A stretch of 64,000 bases of DNA from Chelatococcus sambhunathii (GTDB taxonomy: Bacteria > Pseudomonadota > Alphaproteobacteria > Rhizobiales > Beijerinckiaceae): assembly GCF_001418005.1 (NCBI RefSeq), contig NZ_LIOL01000003.1, positions 124,001 through 188,000 on the forward strand, given 5' to 3'. This document shows positions 15,821 through 24,264 of the stretch, piece after piece. The position numbers and the translations under genes were made by a program. The first letter of the stretch is position 1. The number at the start of each line of letters is the position of its first letter. The notes beneath the pieces are model-generated. The model was given only the letters and a program-made list of their open reading frames with translations, did not search any database and was not told where the DNA came from.

Positions 15821-16740
15821 GTCGGCGTAAATCCCAGTCGTTCCCGGATCTTGCGGTTGGCCGTCCGATAGTGGATGCCCGGCCCCGGCAGGTTGACCTC
15901 GCGCAGAGGCAGGCCCGTGCGTTCGGCCATGAGCGGCAGGGCGCGCGCGAAGTCAACCGGCTCGCTCGCCCCGAGGTTGAAGACCTCCCTGGCCGCGGCC
16001 GGATGGCGCAAGGCGAGCAGGATCCCCTCCACCATGTCGCGCGTGTCGGTGATGTGCATGGCGAAGGGCCGGCCGTTCTCGTTGCGCGACAGGACGAGCG
16101 CCTCGCGCCCGTCGTCCACCGCCTCGAGCGCCGCGACCGCCGCCGCGTTGCCGAAGGCCTCCTGCTGGCGGATCTTGGGGTGCAGGAAGAAGCGCGGACC
16201 GGAGAAGAAGCTGTCGGGATCGAGCAGCTCGGCCGCATCCTGCGTGTGCGAGAAGCGCAGGATCACCGTCTCCATGGCGCCCGTGCGGCCGAGAAAGCGC
16301 ACGATCTCCTCGCCGAGGAGCTTGGTGAGGCCGTAGGGCGTGCGGGGCGCAAGCGGATGGTCCTCGTCGATGGGCTGATAGGCCGGCACGTTCTCGGGAT
16401 AGACCTCGCCGGACGAGGCGAAGACGAAACGCCGGCAGCCGGCGGCCGCGGCCGCCTCGGCCACCATGCGCGTGCCGGTGACGTTCGCCTCCCAGAGTCT
16501 GTCGGCATCCTCGCGCCGCCACGACATCAAGGCGCCGAGATGAAGAACGGCCTTAGCGCCCTCCGCCGCCTGCCGTGCGGCGGCCGGGTCCGAAAAGGCG
16601 CCGATGACCTCGCGGTAGCGGGGATGATCGATGCCGGCCGGGCGCAGGTCGAAGCCGACGACCGCCTCGCCTTCGTCGAGGAGGCGGCGCGCGACCCGAG
16701 ATCCGATACGGCCGGCACTGCCGGTGACGACGATGCTCAT
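15757..16740 (-). CDS. NAD(P)-dependent epimerase/dehydratase family protein
   Basis: 327-residue extended SDR enzyme. The N-terminal cofactor motif TGSAGRIG is at 6-13, and the catalytic YGLTK motif (Tyr-x-x-x-Lys) lies near 136-140. The family includes sugar-nucleotide epimerases and also uronate dehydrogenase, which oxidises galacturonate or glucuronate to the aldaro-lactone. Placement between the ABC ATPase and an SMP-30 lactonase domain in a catabolic operon favours a catabolic dehydrogenase or epimerase over a cell-envelope role, but it is longer than the usual 265-residue uronate dehydrogenases. The end overlaps the next gene. Confidence 0.82.
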   Translation of the reverse strand: MSIVVTGSAGRIGSRVARRLLDEGEAVVGFDLRPAGIDHPRYREVIGAFSDPAAARQAAEGAKAVLHLGALMSWRREDADRLWEANVTGTRMVAEAAAAAGCRRFVFASSGEVYPENVPAYQPIDEDHPLAPRTPYGLTKLLGEEIVRFLGRTGAMETVILRFSHTQDAAELLDPDSFFSGPRFFLHPKIRQQEAFGNAAAVAALEAVDDGREALVLSRNENGRPFAMHITDTRDMVEGILLALRHPAAAREVFNLGASEPVDFARALPLMAERTGLPLREVNLPGPGIHYRTANRKIRERLGFTPTWTIERMIDEAVAARSARQRS

Positions 16741-16777
16741 CGGAGGATCCTCATGGGACGATGCTCATGGCGAAACC

Positions 16778-17911
16778 TCAGCGGATGGCCCGGTGCGTGT
16801 CGGCGTCGAAGACGTGCAGGCGCGCCGGGTCGAAGGACAAGGTGATGGGCTCGCCCGTGGCCACCGCGCCGGCATCGACCAGCCGGGCGATGAGGGCGTC
16901 GCCCCGGCGCTCGTCGTCGGCGCCCTTGGCGTCCGCCGGTGCGCCGCGGTTCTCGTGCGGCAGGTCGACATAGATGTATTTCTCGCTCCCCAGGCTCTCG
17001 ACCAGCCGCGGCCTCACGGCGAAGGAGACGGGGCCGTGCGCCGGCCCGATGTGCTCGGGACGCAGGCCGAGGATGACCGGCCGGCCGGCGATGCCGGGCA
17101 CCGCCGCGAGCGGCACCGGCAGGGAGACGTCCTGCCCGAAGAGGCTGACGCGCGCGCCGCGCTCGTCGGCGGTAACGTTGCCGAGCAGGAAGTTCATGCC
17201 GGGCGAGCCGATGAAGCCGGCGACGAAGAGATTCTCGGGCCGGGCGAACATGGTGTCGGGATCGGCGATCTGCTGGATCTCCCCGTCACGCATGATGACG
17301 ATGCGGTCGGCCATCGTCATGGCCTCGATCTGGTCGTGGGTGACGTAGATGGTGGTGACGCCGAGGCGCTTGTGCAGGGCGCTGATCTCGGCGCGCATGT
17401 GCACCCTGAGCTTCGCGTCGAGGTTCGAGAGCGGCTCGTCCATGAGGAAGGCCTGCGGCTCGCGCACGATGGCGCGGCCGAGGGCGACGCGCTGGCGCTG
17501 GCCGCCGGAGAGCTCCTTCGGCCGCCGGTCGAGCAGGTGGTCGACGGCGAGGATCTTCGCCGCCTCCTTCACGCGCCGGTCGATCTCGCCCCGGTCCATG
17601 CCGCGCATCTTGAGGCCGAAGCCCATGTTGCGGGCGACGGTGAGGTGGGGATAGAGCGCGTAGTTCTGGAACACCATGGCGATGTCGCGGTCGCCGGGCG
17701 CGAGGTCCGTCACGTCCCGCTCGCCGATGAGGACGCGGCCGCCGCTCGCCTCCTCGAGGCCGGCGAGGATCTTCAGCATGGTCGACTTGCCGCAGCCCGA
17801 CGGACCGACGAAGACGACGAACTCGCCGTCGGCAATGTCGAGATTGAAGTCCCTGAGCACCGTGACGGCGCCGTAGGACTTGCGGACGTTCTCGATGCGG
17901 ATACCGGCCAT
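16778..17911 (-). CDS. CUT1-type sugar ABC transporter ATP-binding protein
   Basis: 377-residue MalK/UgpC-type ATPase that powers sugar import. Walker A GPSGCGKST at 36-44, Q-loop, signature LSGGQRQRVALGRA (about 134-147), Walker B and switch His (VTHDQ) are all present, followed by a C-terminal regulatory OB-fold (about 240-377). It works with the two permeases and the binding protein encoded just upstream in the operon. Such ATPases sometimes serve several transporters, so sharing is possible. Confidence 0.93.
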   Translation of the reverse strand: MAGIRIENVRKSYGAVTVLRDFNLDIADGEFVVFVGPSGCGKSTMLKILAGLEEASGGRVLIGERDVTDLAPGDRDIAMVFQNYALYPHLTVARNMGFGLKMRGMDRGEIDRRVKEAAKILAVDHLLDRRPKELSGGQRQRVALGRAIVREPQAFLMDEPLSNLDAKLRVHMRAEISALHKRLGVTTIYVTHDQIEAMTMADRIVIMRDGEIQQIADPDTMFARPENLFVAGFIGSPGMNFLLGNVTADERGARVSLFGQDVSLPVPLAAVPGIAGRPVILGLRPEHIGPAHGPVSFAVRPRLVESLGSEKYIYVDLPHENRGAPADAKGADDERRGDALIARLVDAGAVATGEPITLSFDPARLHVFDADTHRAIR

Positions 17912-17927
17912 AAATCGCTGCTCCGGA

Positions 17928-18755
17928 TTACTTCTCCGCGCCGGCGGTCAGGCCGCCGACGAGATAGCGTTCGAGGAAGAGGTAGATGACGAGGATGGGC
18001 AGGGCGACGAAGACCGCCGCGGCCGAGATCTCGTTCCAGTCGGTGACGTATTCGCCCTTCATGGTCGTGATGCCGAGGTTGGCCGTCCAGCTCTGCTGGG
18101 CATTGGTCAGGAAGGTGCGGGCATAGGCATAGTCCGACCAGGACAGCACGAAGCCGTAGAGGGCGGTGGCCGCGAGCCCCGGCGTCGCCACGGGCAGGAT
18201 GACGCGGAAGAGCGCGCCGAGCGGCGAGCAGCCGTCGACCATCGCCGCCTGCTCGAGCTCGCGCGGGATGGTGTCGAAATAGCCCTTCAGCATCCAGGTG
18301 GTGAAGGGCACGATCAGCGTCGCGTGGGCGAGCACCACCGACCAGAGGCTGCCGATGAGCCCGACAGAGCGGAAGATGCCGAAGAGCGGGATGACGAGCA
18401 GCGTCGCCGGCAGCATCTTCGCCGTGAGGATGAAGAGGCCGAGGGACTGGCCGCCGCGCACCCTGAAGCGCGACAGCGCGTAGCCGGCAAAGACCGATAC
18501 TGTCATCGACAGGGCGACCGAGCCGAGCGCCGCGAGCGTCGAGTTGGTCAGCCACAGGAGCATCGGCCGCTCCTCGGCGATCCGCGAGAAGACCTGCCAT
18601 TGCGGCACGTCCGGCCAGAAGCGCGGCGGCAGCGAGCGCAGGTCCGCCGGCGGCGAGATGGCCGTCACGAAGAGCCAGTAGATCGGGAACAGCAGCACGG
18701 CGCAGGTGGCGGCGACGCCGAGATAGAGCACGATGCGCGAGGACCGGAGCTTCAT
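17928..18755 (-). CDS. CUT1-type carbohydrate ABC transporter permease (MalG-like)
   Basis: 275-residue inner-membrane permease with six hydrophobic segments. The cytoplasmic coupling (EAA) loop, with ELEQAAMVDGCSPLGALFRVILP, is at about 172-194 and docks onto the ATPase. Ten bases separate it from the other permease upstream, and the ATPase gene follows after 16 bases. Smaller and more C-terminal in operon order than its partner, as is usual for MalG-type subunits. Confidence 0.92.
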   Translation of the reverse strand: MKLRSSRIVLYLGVAATCAVLLFPIYWLFVTAISPPADLRSLPPRFWPDVPQWQVFSRIAEERPMLLWLTNSTLAALGSVALSMTVSVFAGYALSRFRVRGGQSLGLFILTAKMLPATLLVIPLFGIFRSVGLIGSLWSVVLAHATLIVPFTTWMLKGYFDTIPRELEQAAMVDGCSPLGALFRVILPVATPGLAATALYGFVLSWSDYAYARTFLTNAQQSWTANLGITTMKGEYVTDWNEISAAAVFVALPILVIYLFLERYLVGGLTAGAEK

Positions 18756-18765
18756 CGCCGCCTCC

Positions 18766-19725
18766 TCAGTACATGGCTTCGGCGCGGCGGCCGACCATGA
18801 GAAGGCTCGCCAGCACGCACAGGACGAGCGTGACGATGCCCACGGCCGAGGCGTAGCCCATCTTGAAGAAGCCGAAGGCCTGCTCGTAGGTCATGATCGA
18901 CAGCGTCTGCGTCGCCTTGAGCGGCCCGCCGCCGGTCAGCACGTAGATGATGGAGAAGTCGCGGAACACCCACAGCATGACGAGCACGATGGTGACGCCG
19001 AGCACCGGCATCAGCGTCGGGATGGTGATGTTGGTGAAGCGCTGCCAGGCATTGGCCCCGTCCACCTTCGCCGCATTGTAGAAATCCTCCGGGATCGACT
19101 GCAGGCCGGCGAGCGCCATGATGGAGACGAAGGGATAGCCCTTCCAGATCATGGTGATCGCCACCACGGCGAAGGCGGCGTCGGGGTCCGAAAACCAGTT
19201 GATCGTCTGGCTCGTCAGCCCGAGCGTGATGAAGAGCCAGTTCATCAGCCCGAAGGAGGAATCGAAGATCCAGGCGAAGATGACGACGGCGATCACCTCC
19301 GGCACGGCCCACGGCAGGGCGACGAAGAGCCGGGCGATGCTGCGGCCGCGGAACCTGTTGTTGACCAGCAGCGCCGTCGCGAGCCCGAGCACGAAACAGG
19401 CGCCGGTGACGATGACGAGCAGCTTGAACGTCACCCAGCAGGCCATCCAGAACTCGGCCGAGGTGAAGAGGCGCTCGTAATTCGCCAGCGTGAAGGGCCG
19501 CCGCGGCTGGTCGAGCCGGGCGATGCCGACGTTCTGGAACGACAGGTCGAGCGAGATGAAGAGCGGATAGACGATGATGAGCGCGATCAGCAGCACGGCC
19601 GGCGCGAGCAGGAGATAGCCGAGCCAGTGCCGCCGGCTGGGACGCGCGAGATCGAGGCCGAAGCGGCGACGACGGCCCGGCGCGCGGGCGGCAAGCGGCT
19701 GCGCGGGGATGGACTGCGTGGACAT
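18766..19725 (-). CDS. CUT1-type sugar ABC transporter permease (MalF-like)
   Basis: 319-residue inner-membrane permease. A basic N-terminal tail (about 1-35) precedes a first helix, and five further helices follow. The EAA loop is visible as EDFYNAAKVDGANAWQRFTNITIP (about 219-242). It follows the substrate-binding protein gene after 79 bases that contain a strong hairpin, so it may be expressed at a lower level than the binding protein. Confidence 0.92.
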   Translation of the reverse strand: MSTQSIPAQPLAARAPGRRRRFGLDLARPSRRHWLGYLLLAPAVLLIALIIVYPLFISLDLSFQNVGIARLDQPRRPFTLANYERLFTSAEFWMACWVTFKLLVIVTGACFVLGLATALLVNNRFRGRSIARLFVALPWAVPEVIAVVIFAWIFDSSFGLMNWLFITLGLTSQTINWFSDPDAAFAVVAITMIWKGYPFVSIMALAGLQSIPEDFYNAAKVDGANAWQRFTNITIPTLMPVLGVTIVLVMLWVFRDFSIIYVLTGGGPLKATQTLSIMTYEQAFGFFKMGYASAVGIVTLVLCVLASLLMVGRRAEAMY

Positions 19726-19761
19726 GACGATAACCTTCTCACCGCGCCCCGGGGTGCGGGA

Positions 19762-19784
19762 GCCCGCCGGCGAGGCCGGCGGGC
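19762..19784 (-). other. Strong intercistronic hairpin after the CUT1 binding-protein gene
   Basis: A 10-bp perfect inverted repeat GCCCGCCGGC / GCCGGCGGGC (19762-19771, 19775-19784) with a 3-base loop lies between the binding protein and the first permease. On the transcribed strand no U-tract follows, so it is likely an mRNA-stabilising or partial-termination element rather than a full terminator. Confidence 0.55.
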
Positions 19785-19804
19785 CGGTGCTCGACCTGAG
19801 GCCG

Positions 19805-21085
19805 TTACTGTTTCTGGATCGCCTCGGCCTTCGCCTGCATCGTCGCGGCGACGGCCTTCGGGTCGAGGTCCTGGATGATCATGCGCTGGGCCTCTTCCAT
19901 GACCATCTTGGCGAATTCGTTGTACTGGATCTCGAGCCCGGTCGGGATGCGGTCGACGCCTGCCTTGGCGGCCGCCTGGGCCGCCTCGACGAGCAGGTCG
20001 AAATGCGGCGTCTCGCCCTTGGCGCCCGAGACGTCGGCCCGCGGGCTCGGTGGCGTCGAGGCGGCCATGGTGGCGTATTTCGTCTGGAAGTCGTCCGAGG
20101 TCGCGAGGGCGATGAAGTCCCACACGAGCGCCTTGCGGTCGTCGGAGATCTCGCTCGCCATGCCGAGCACGTTGGACGAGCCGCCGACCGGCGGATCGAA
20201 GGGCACCATGGCGAGCTTCAGCTTATCCTTGGCCGCCCCCTTCTGCATGATGGGATAGAGCCAGGGGCCGTCGAACTTCACGGCGATCTTGCCGTCGGCG
20301 AAGAGCTGGCGCACCTCGCCCGCCGAGAGGTCGCGCGGCGTGAGGTTATCCTTCACCACCGCCTTCCAGCGGGTGAGGCCCTCGACCATCTCCGGCGTGT
20401 CGATGGTCACCTTGCCGTTGGCGTCGGTCCAGCGCCCGCCGGCATCGAGGACATAGTTCAGCATCTCGGAGAGATACTGCCCGCCGCCGCCCTTGGTCTC
20501 GTGGCCGGTGCCGAACTGGTCGAGGATGCCGTCGCCGTTGAGATCCTTCGTGGTCTTGCGGGCCGCGGCGATGAACTCATCCCAGGTCCTGGGAACGGCG
20601 AGCCCCTCCTTCTGCAAGAGCTCCTCGTTGTAGCCCATGACGTAGCCGAAATAGAGCATCATGATGCAGACGGTGTCGCCCTGCCATTCGCAGGTCTTCT
20701 GGCCGGCCCAGCCGTCGAGGTTGAGCTTCGCCTTCTCGATCCAGGGATCGAGGTTCTCCAGCCAGCCGTTGTCGGCGAATTTCTGGAACTCGAAGGAGGC
20801 GAGATGGACGATGTCCGGCGGCGAGCCGCCGGCGAACAGCGTCGTCATCGTATCCGAATAGGCGCCGCGCTCGACCTTCGTCCACTCGATCTTGACGCCC
20901 GGGTGCTTCTCCTCGAAGGCCTTGATGAGCGCACCCCACCAGTCGCCGACGCCCCGCTCGTCCTTCTGCCAGGAGACGAATTTCAGGGTCGTGTCGGCCG
21001 CGGCGGGGACGATGGTGCCGGTCGCCAGAAGGGCGCCGGCCGCCGCGGCAAGGCCCAGGGCTTTCAGTCTCTTCGTCAGATGCAT
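19805..21085 (-). CDS. CUT1-type sugar ABC transporter substrate-binding protein
   Basis: 426-residue periplasmic extracellular solute-binding protein family 1 member. A signal peptide is visible (MHLTKRLKAL then a hydrophobic core, cleavage near PAAADT about residue 31). GGGAGGAAG lies just before the ATG. Mature-domain features are WWGALIKAFEEKHPGVKIEW early and a Trp/Tyr-rich sugar-binding cleft. It delivers the sugar to the two permeases encoded downstream; ligand identity cannot be read, though the neighbouring enzymes point to a sugar, sugar acid or their oligomers. Confidence 0.92.
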   Translation of the reverse strand: MHLTKRLKALGLAAAAGALLATGTIVPAAADTTLKFVSWQKDERGVGDWWGALIKAFEEKHPGVKIEWTKVERGAYSDTMTTLFAGGSPPDIVHLASFEFQKFADNGWLENLDPWIEKAKLNLDGWAGQKTCEWQGDTVCIMMLYFGYVMGYNEELLQKEGLAVPRTWDEFIAAARKTTKDLNGDGILDQFGTGHETKGGGGQYLSEMLNYVLDAGGRWTDANGKVTIDTPEMVEGLTRWKAVVKDNLTPRDLSAGEVRQLFADGKIAVKFDGPWLYPIMQKGAAKDKLKLAMVPFDPPVGGSSNVLGMASEISDDRKALVWDFIALATSDDFQTKYATMAASTPPSPRADVSGAKGETPHFDLLVEAAQAAAKAGVDRIPTGLEIQYNEFAKMVMEEAQRMIIQDLDPKAVAATMQAKAEAIQKQ

Positions 21086-21118
21086 GGCTTCCTCCCGTGG
21101 TCGCCTTGGGTCTGTTTC

Positions 21119-22285
21119 TTATGATCGCAACAGGTCGAGTGCCTCGCTGGACGGCTCGACGCCGAGCCCCGGCCCCGTCGGCAGGGTGTAGAACCCGTCC
21201 GCGCAGTCCATGTCGCCGGTGAGCAGGCGGCGGTTGGGCTCGAAGATGGAATGCTGGAACTCGTGGCAGTCGACGGCGGCGAGCGCCGCGCTCGCGTGCA
21301 GGCTCGCCGCGAGGAACAGCCCGATGCCGATGGTCGCGTGGGGAATGACCTTGAGGTGATGCGCCTCAGCATAGCCGCCGATGCGCATGAACTCGGTCAC
21401 GCCGGTGTGGCCCATCTCCGGCTGGACGATGCCGCAGGCCCGGCGCTCGACGCGCGGCACGAGATCAAAGACCGTGCGCCACTCCTCGCCGGCCGCGATC
21501 GTCGTCGACACCTGCGCGGCGACGCGGGCGAGACCGGCAACGTCCTCCGTATGCACCGGCGCCTCGGCGAACCACAGGTCGTGCGGCTCCATGGCCCGGA
21601 TGAGGCGGATCGCCTCCTCCGCCGTATGGGCCCAGTGCATGTCGCAGGCGATGCGCGCCTCCTCGCCGAGGCGCTCGCGCAGCGTCGCCATTTCCCTCGC
21701 CAGGCCATCGTCGGCGACCGGCGCGGCGAACTTGAAGGAGGAAAATCCCCTCTTCTGCCAATGCGCGGCGAGATCCGCACGGGCGGCGCGCGTTCGCTCC
21801 GGCAGGCCGGAGACATAGGCCGGGATGCGCTCGCGCCGCTGGCCGCCGAGCAGCTTGACGAGGGGCAGGCCGGCGAGCTTGCCGGCAAGGTCCCACAGCG
21901 CGATGTCGATGGCGGCGAGCGCATCGAGATAGAAGCCGCCGGTATAGCCGCGCACGCGCATGAGGTCGTAGAGGTCGTCGTGGATGACGGCCGCGTCGAG
22001 CGGGTCGCGTCCGACGACGAAGGGACCGAGCAGGTCTTCCACCAGCGCCAGCACCGTGCCCGGCGCGACGATGCCGTAGGTCTCGCCCCAGCCGACGGCC
22101 CCGCCCGTCGTCTCGATGCGCAGGACGACGCTGCGATCGACGGTGGGATAGACCGTGCGGTTGCCCTTGCGCACGATGTAGCCGCGCGCATTCACTTCCT
22201 CCCCGGGCCGCAGCGCGCCGAGATAGGGCGTCTCCCGCGGCAGGGTGATGGTGTGGGCGGTGACGGATGCGACGCGCTCTGCCAT
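21119..22285 (-). CDS. Mandelate racemase / muconate lactonizing (enolase superfamily) enzyme
   Basis: 388-residue enolase-superfamily enzyme acting through an enolate intermediate stabilised by Mg. The metal ligands are Asp215 (ACDMHW), Glu241 (FAEAP) and Glu267 (AAGEEW), a probable base is Lys185, and the opposite base is His316 (IPHAT). The position usually occupied by the Asp of the His-Asp dyad is Glu290 (QPEMGHTG). Start at 22285 (MAERV), overlapping the upstream stop by one base. In this operon it is probably a sugar-acid dehydratase or an aldarolactone cycloisomerase producing a 2-keto-3-deoxy acid. Confidence 0.85.
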   Translation of the reverse strand: MAERVASVTAHTITLPRETPYLGALRPGEEVNARGYIVRKGNRTVYPTVDRSVVLRIETTGGAVGWGETYGIVAPGTVLALVEDLLGPFVVGRDPLDAAVIHDDLYDLMRVRGYTGGFYLDALAAIDIALWDLAGKLAGLPLVKLLGGQRRERIPAYVSGLPERTRAARADLAAHWQKRGFSSFKFAAPVADDGLAREMATLRERLGEEARIACDMHWAHTAEEAIRLIRAMEPHDLWFAEAPVHTEDVAGLARVAAQVSTTIAAGEEWRTVFDLVPRVERRACGIVQPEMGHTGVTEFMRIGGYAEAHHLKVIPHATIGIGLFLAASLHASAALAAVDCHEFQHSIFEPNRRLLTGDMDCADGFYTLPTGPGLGVEPSSEALDLLRS

Positions 22286-23214
22286 CAGCGTGCTCCCACG
22301 GCTTCGGCTGCCGCCGGCGGCATGACGGTGAGGAGATCCGCGACCTCGTCGAACCAGCCGTCGATATCGGCCGTGCTCCACGGATCGAGCTCCGGCGTCG
22401 GCGCGCGCACCTCGGCGTTGTGGAGGACGCCGCGCCGCCTCAGCACGTGTTTCGTCAGGCGCATGCGGTAGAGCGCCTGCAGGGCGAGGAGCGGCAGGCT
22501 GCGCATGTAGAGCGCGCGGGCGCGGGCGCGGTCCCCCGCCTGCCAGGCACGGTCGAGCGCCACGTGCAGGTCGGCGAGTTCCAGCGCCGGCATGGCGCCG
22601 CAGGCGCCGCGGGCATATTCGTCGAGGATGTAGCGCGCTCCGCCGCCGCCGATGACGCCGGCGAGATGCGCCGGCGCTTCGGCGAGGATCGCGGTGATGG
22701 CCGGACCGGAGGGCAGCGTCTCCTCCTTGACCCAGCGCACCGCCGGCACATCCCGCACGACCGCGAGGATCGTTCGCGGGTCGAGATCCGAGCCGCGCGG
22801 GGCCGGCGCGTTCTGCAGGACGATCTCGGGGCCCGGCACTGCCTCGGCGACGCCGCGAAAGAAGGCGGTGACCGCCTCGCGGTCCGCGCCGATGCCCCGC
22901 GGCGCCTGGATCATCACGCTGCCGACGCCGGCAGCCAGCGCATCCCGGCAATGGGCGATCGTCTCTTCGAGCGAAGCTGCGCTCGCCCCCGCGACGACCG
23001 GGACGTGCCCTGCAACGGCATCGACGACAACGGCAAGGAGACGCCGCCGCTCCTCGCCGGAGAGGCTCTCCACCTCGCTGGCGAAGCCCGGGAAGACGAC
23101 CCCGTCCACCCCGCTCCGCAGCGCGAAGGCGACGAGGCGGCGCATGGCGGCTTCGTCGATGGCGCCATCAGGCCGGAACGGCGTCGGCAGGACAGGCAGG
23201 ATACCCCTCAGCAC
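22285..23214 (-). CDS. Dihydrodipicolinate synthase family enzyme (2-keto-3-deoxy acid aldolase or dehydratase)
   Basis: 309-residue TIM-barrel class I aldolase family member. The Schiff-base lysine is Lys163 in WVKEET. The usual catalytic tyrosine of the Y-N-x-P motif is replaced by Gln134 (LQNAP aligns with LYNVP of DapA), so it is unlikely to be a true DapA. It is the first gene of the operon, with a GTG start preceded by AGGGAG. By context it probably cleaves or dehydrates a 2-keto-3-deoxy sugar acid made by the next enzyme. The Tyr replacement makes the exact reaction uncertain. Confidence 0.82.
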   Translation of the reverse strand: MLRGILPVLPTPFRPDGAIDEAAMRRLVAFALRSGVDGVVFPGFASEVESLSGEERRRLLAVVVDAVAGHVPVVAGASAASLEETIAHCRDALAAGVGSVMIQAPRGIGADREAVTAFFRGVAEAVPGPEIVLQNAPAPRGSDLDPRTILAVVRDVPAVRWVKEETLPSGPAITAILAEAPAHLAGVIGGGGARYILDEYARGACGAMPALELADLHVALDRAWQAGDRARARALYMRSLPLLALQALYRMRLTKHVLRRRGVLHNAEVRAPTPELDPWSTADIDGWFDEVADLLTVMPPAAAEAVGAR

Positions 23215-23228
23215 AGCGCTACTCCCTT

Positions 23229-23273
23229 TGATCCATATATTGGATCATTTGTTGCTTATTGTGGATCATATGT
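23229..23273. promoter_or_regulatory. Palindromic operator between the catabolic operon and dgoK
   Basis: A perfect 19-bp palindrome TGATCCA-TATAT-TGGATCA (23229-23247) is followed 21 bases later by a repeated half-site TGGATCA (23262-23268) that leads into a second, imperfect dyad GGATCATATGTCC. The segment is AT-rich and lies between divergent genes, so it probably carries both promoters and the binding sites for one shared regulator. Confidence 0.6.
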
Positions 23274-23321
23274 CCGGGTGCTAAGCAGTGTCAACCAAGA
23301 GAGACGGGAGGAGGTCCTGGA

Positions 23322-24263
23322 ATGGGCGCTGACGCCGCGAAACGTGAGCCGAAGAGTGAACCCAACGTCGTCCTCGATTGGGGACCGGCGCAATTCCGCG
23401 CCCTGCTGATCGGCCCGGACGGAGAAGAGAGTGAGCGCATCGAGACGCCGCAAGGTATCCAGTCGATGGTGGACGGCGATTTCTCCGGGCTCCTTGCGCG
23501 CACCCTCACACCGTGGCGGCAACGACGTGGCCCCTTGTCCATTGTCGCCGCCGGCATGATCGGCAGCCGCAACGGCTGGTTGGAGATGCCCTACGTGCCG
23601 ACGCCGGCGAGTCCGGCGGATCTCGCGGCCGCGGCACGGCGCCTCGAACTCGAAGGGGGCGACACCGTCACTTTCCTGCCCGGGCTCACCCATCGGGCGG
23701 CCCGGCCCTATCCGGATGTGATGCGGGGCGAGGAGACACAACTCGTCGGCTTCGGCCTCGGGCGTGACATGACCGTCGTCCTGCCGGGCACCCACGCCAA
23801 ATGGGCGCGCATCGCCGGGGGGCGCATCGAACGCTTCCAGACCTTCGTGACCGGCGAGATCTTCGCGACCCTGTCGCGCCACTCCTTCCTCGCCAAGGTC
23901 GCGGCGCGGCCCGCCGTCCCCGACCGCCAGGCTTTCGCGCGCGGCCTCGCCGCAGCGCGCGACGCGCAGCCGGACGCCGGCGGTCTCCTGACCCGCCTCT
24001 TTTCCGTCCGCACGGGGTGGCTCGCCGGAAAGATCACGCCGGGCGAGATGGTCGACTACCTCTCCGGCCTCGTCATCGGCTGGGAATTCGTCGAGGCCGA
24101 GCGCGGCGGCTGGTGCAGGGCCGGTGACACGGTCGCCGTCGTCGGCGACGACGACCTCGTCGATCTCTACCGCCGCGCCGCCGAGGCGAGCGGGCTCGCG
24201 GTCGTCATGGGTCCCGAGGACGCCGCCGTGCGCGGGGCGCTCGCCATCACCGCGCTTGTGTGA
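23322..24263 (+). CDS. dgoK: 2-dehydro-3-deoxygalactonokinase
   Basis: 313-residue kinase phosphorylating 2-keto-3-deoxy-galactonate (or a related 2-keto-3-deoxy acid) in a De Ley-Doudoroff type pathway. Family features are the early nucleotide-binding LDWGPAQFRALL (about 18-29), AAGMIGSRNGW (about 84-94), LPGTHAKW (about 157-164) and TGEIFATL (about 179-186). The start at 23322 is chosen because GGAGGAGG lies seven bases upstream, rather than an in-frame ATG 63 bases earlier that would overlap the operator. Divergent from the sugar-acid operon and convergent with the CUT2 operon, with which it is almost in contact. Confidence 0.9.
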   Translation: MGADAAKREPKSEPNVVLDWGPAQFRALLIGPDGEESERIETPQGIQSMVDGDFSGLLARTLTPWRQRRGPLSIVAAGMIGSRNGWLEMPYVPTPASPADLAAAARRLELEGGDTVTFLPGLTHRAARPYPDVMRGEETQLVGFGLGRDMTVVLPGTHAKWARIAGGRIERFQTFVTGEIFATLSRHSFLAKVAARPAVPDRQAFARGLAAARDAQPDAGGLLTRLFSVRTGWLAGKITPGEMVDYLSGLVIGWEFVEAERGGWCRAGDTVAVVGDDDLVDLYRRAAEASGLAVVMGPEDAAVRGALAITALV

Positions 24264-24264
24264 T

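Noticed and set aside
22286-22951. Upstream extension of the enolase-superfamily gene
   Set aside because: It overlaps the DHDPS gene in another frame; the enzyme begins at MAERV with a one-base overlap.
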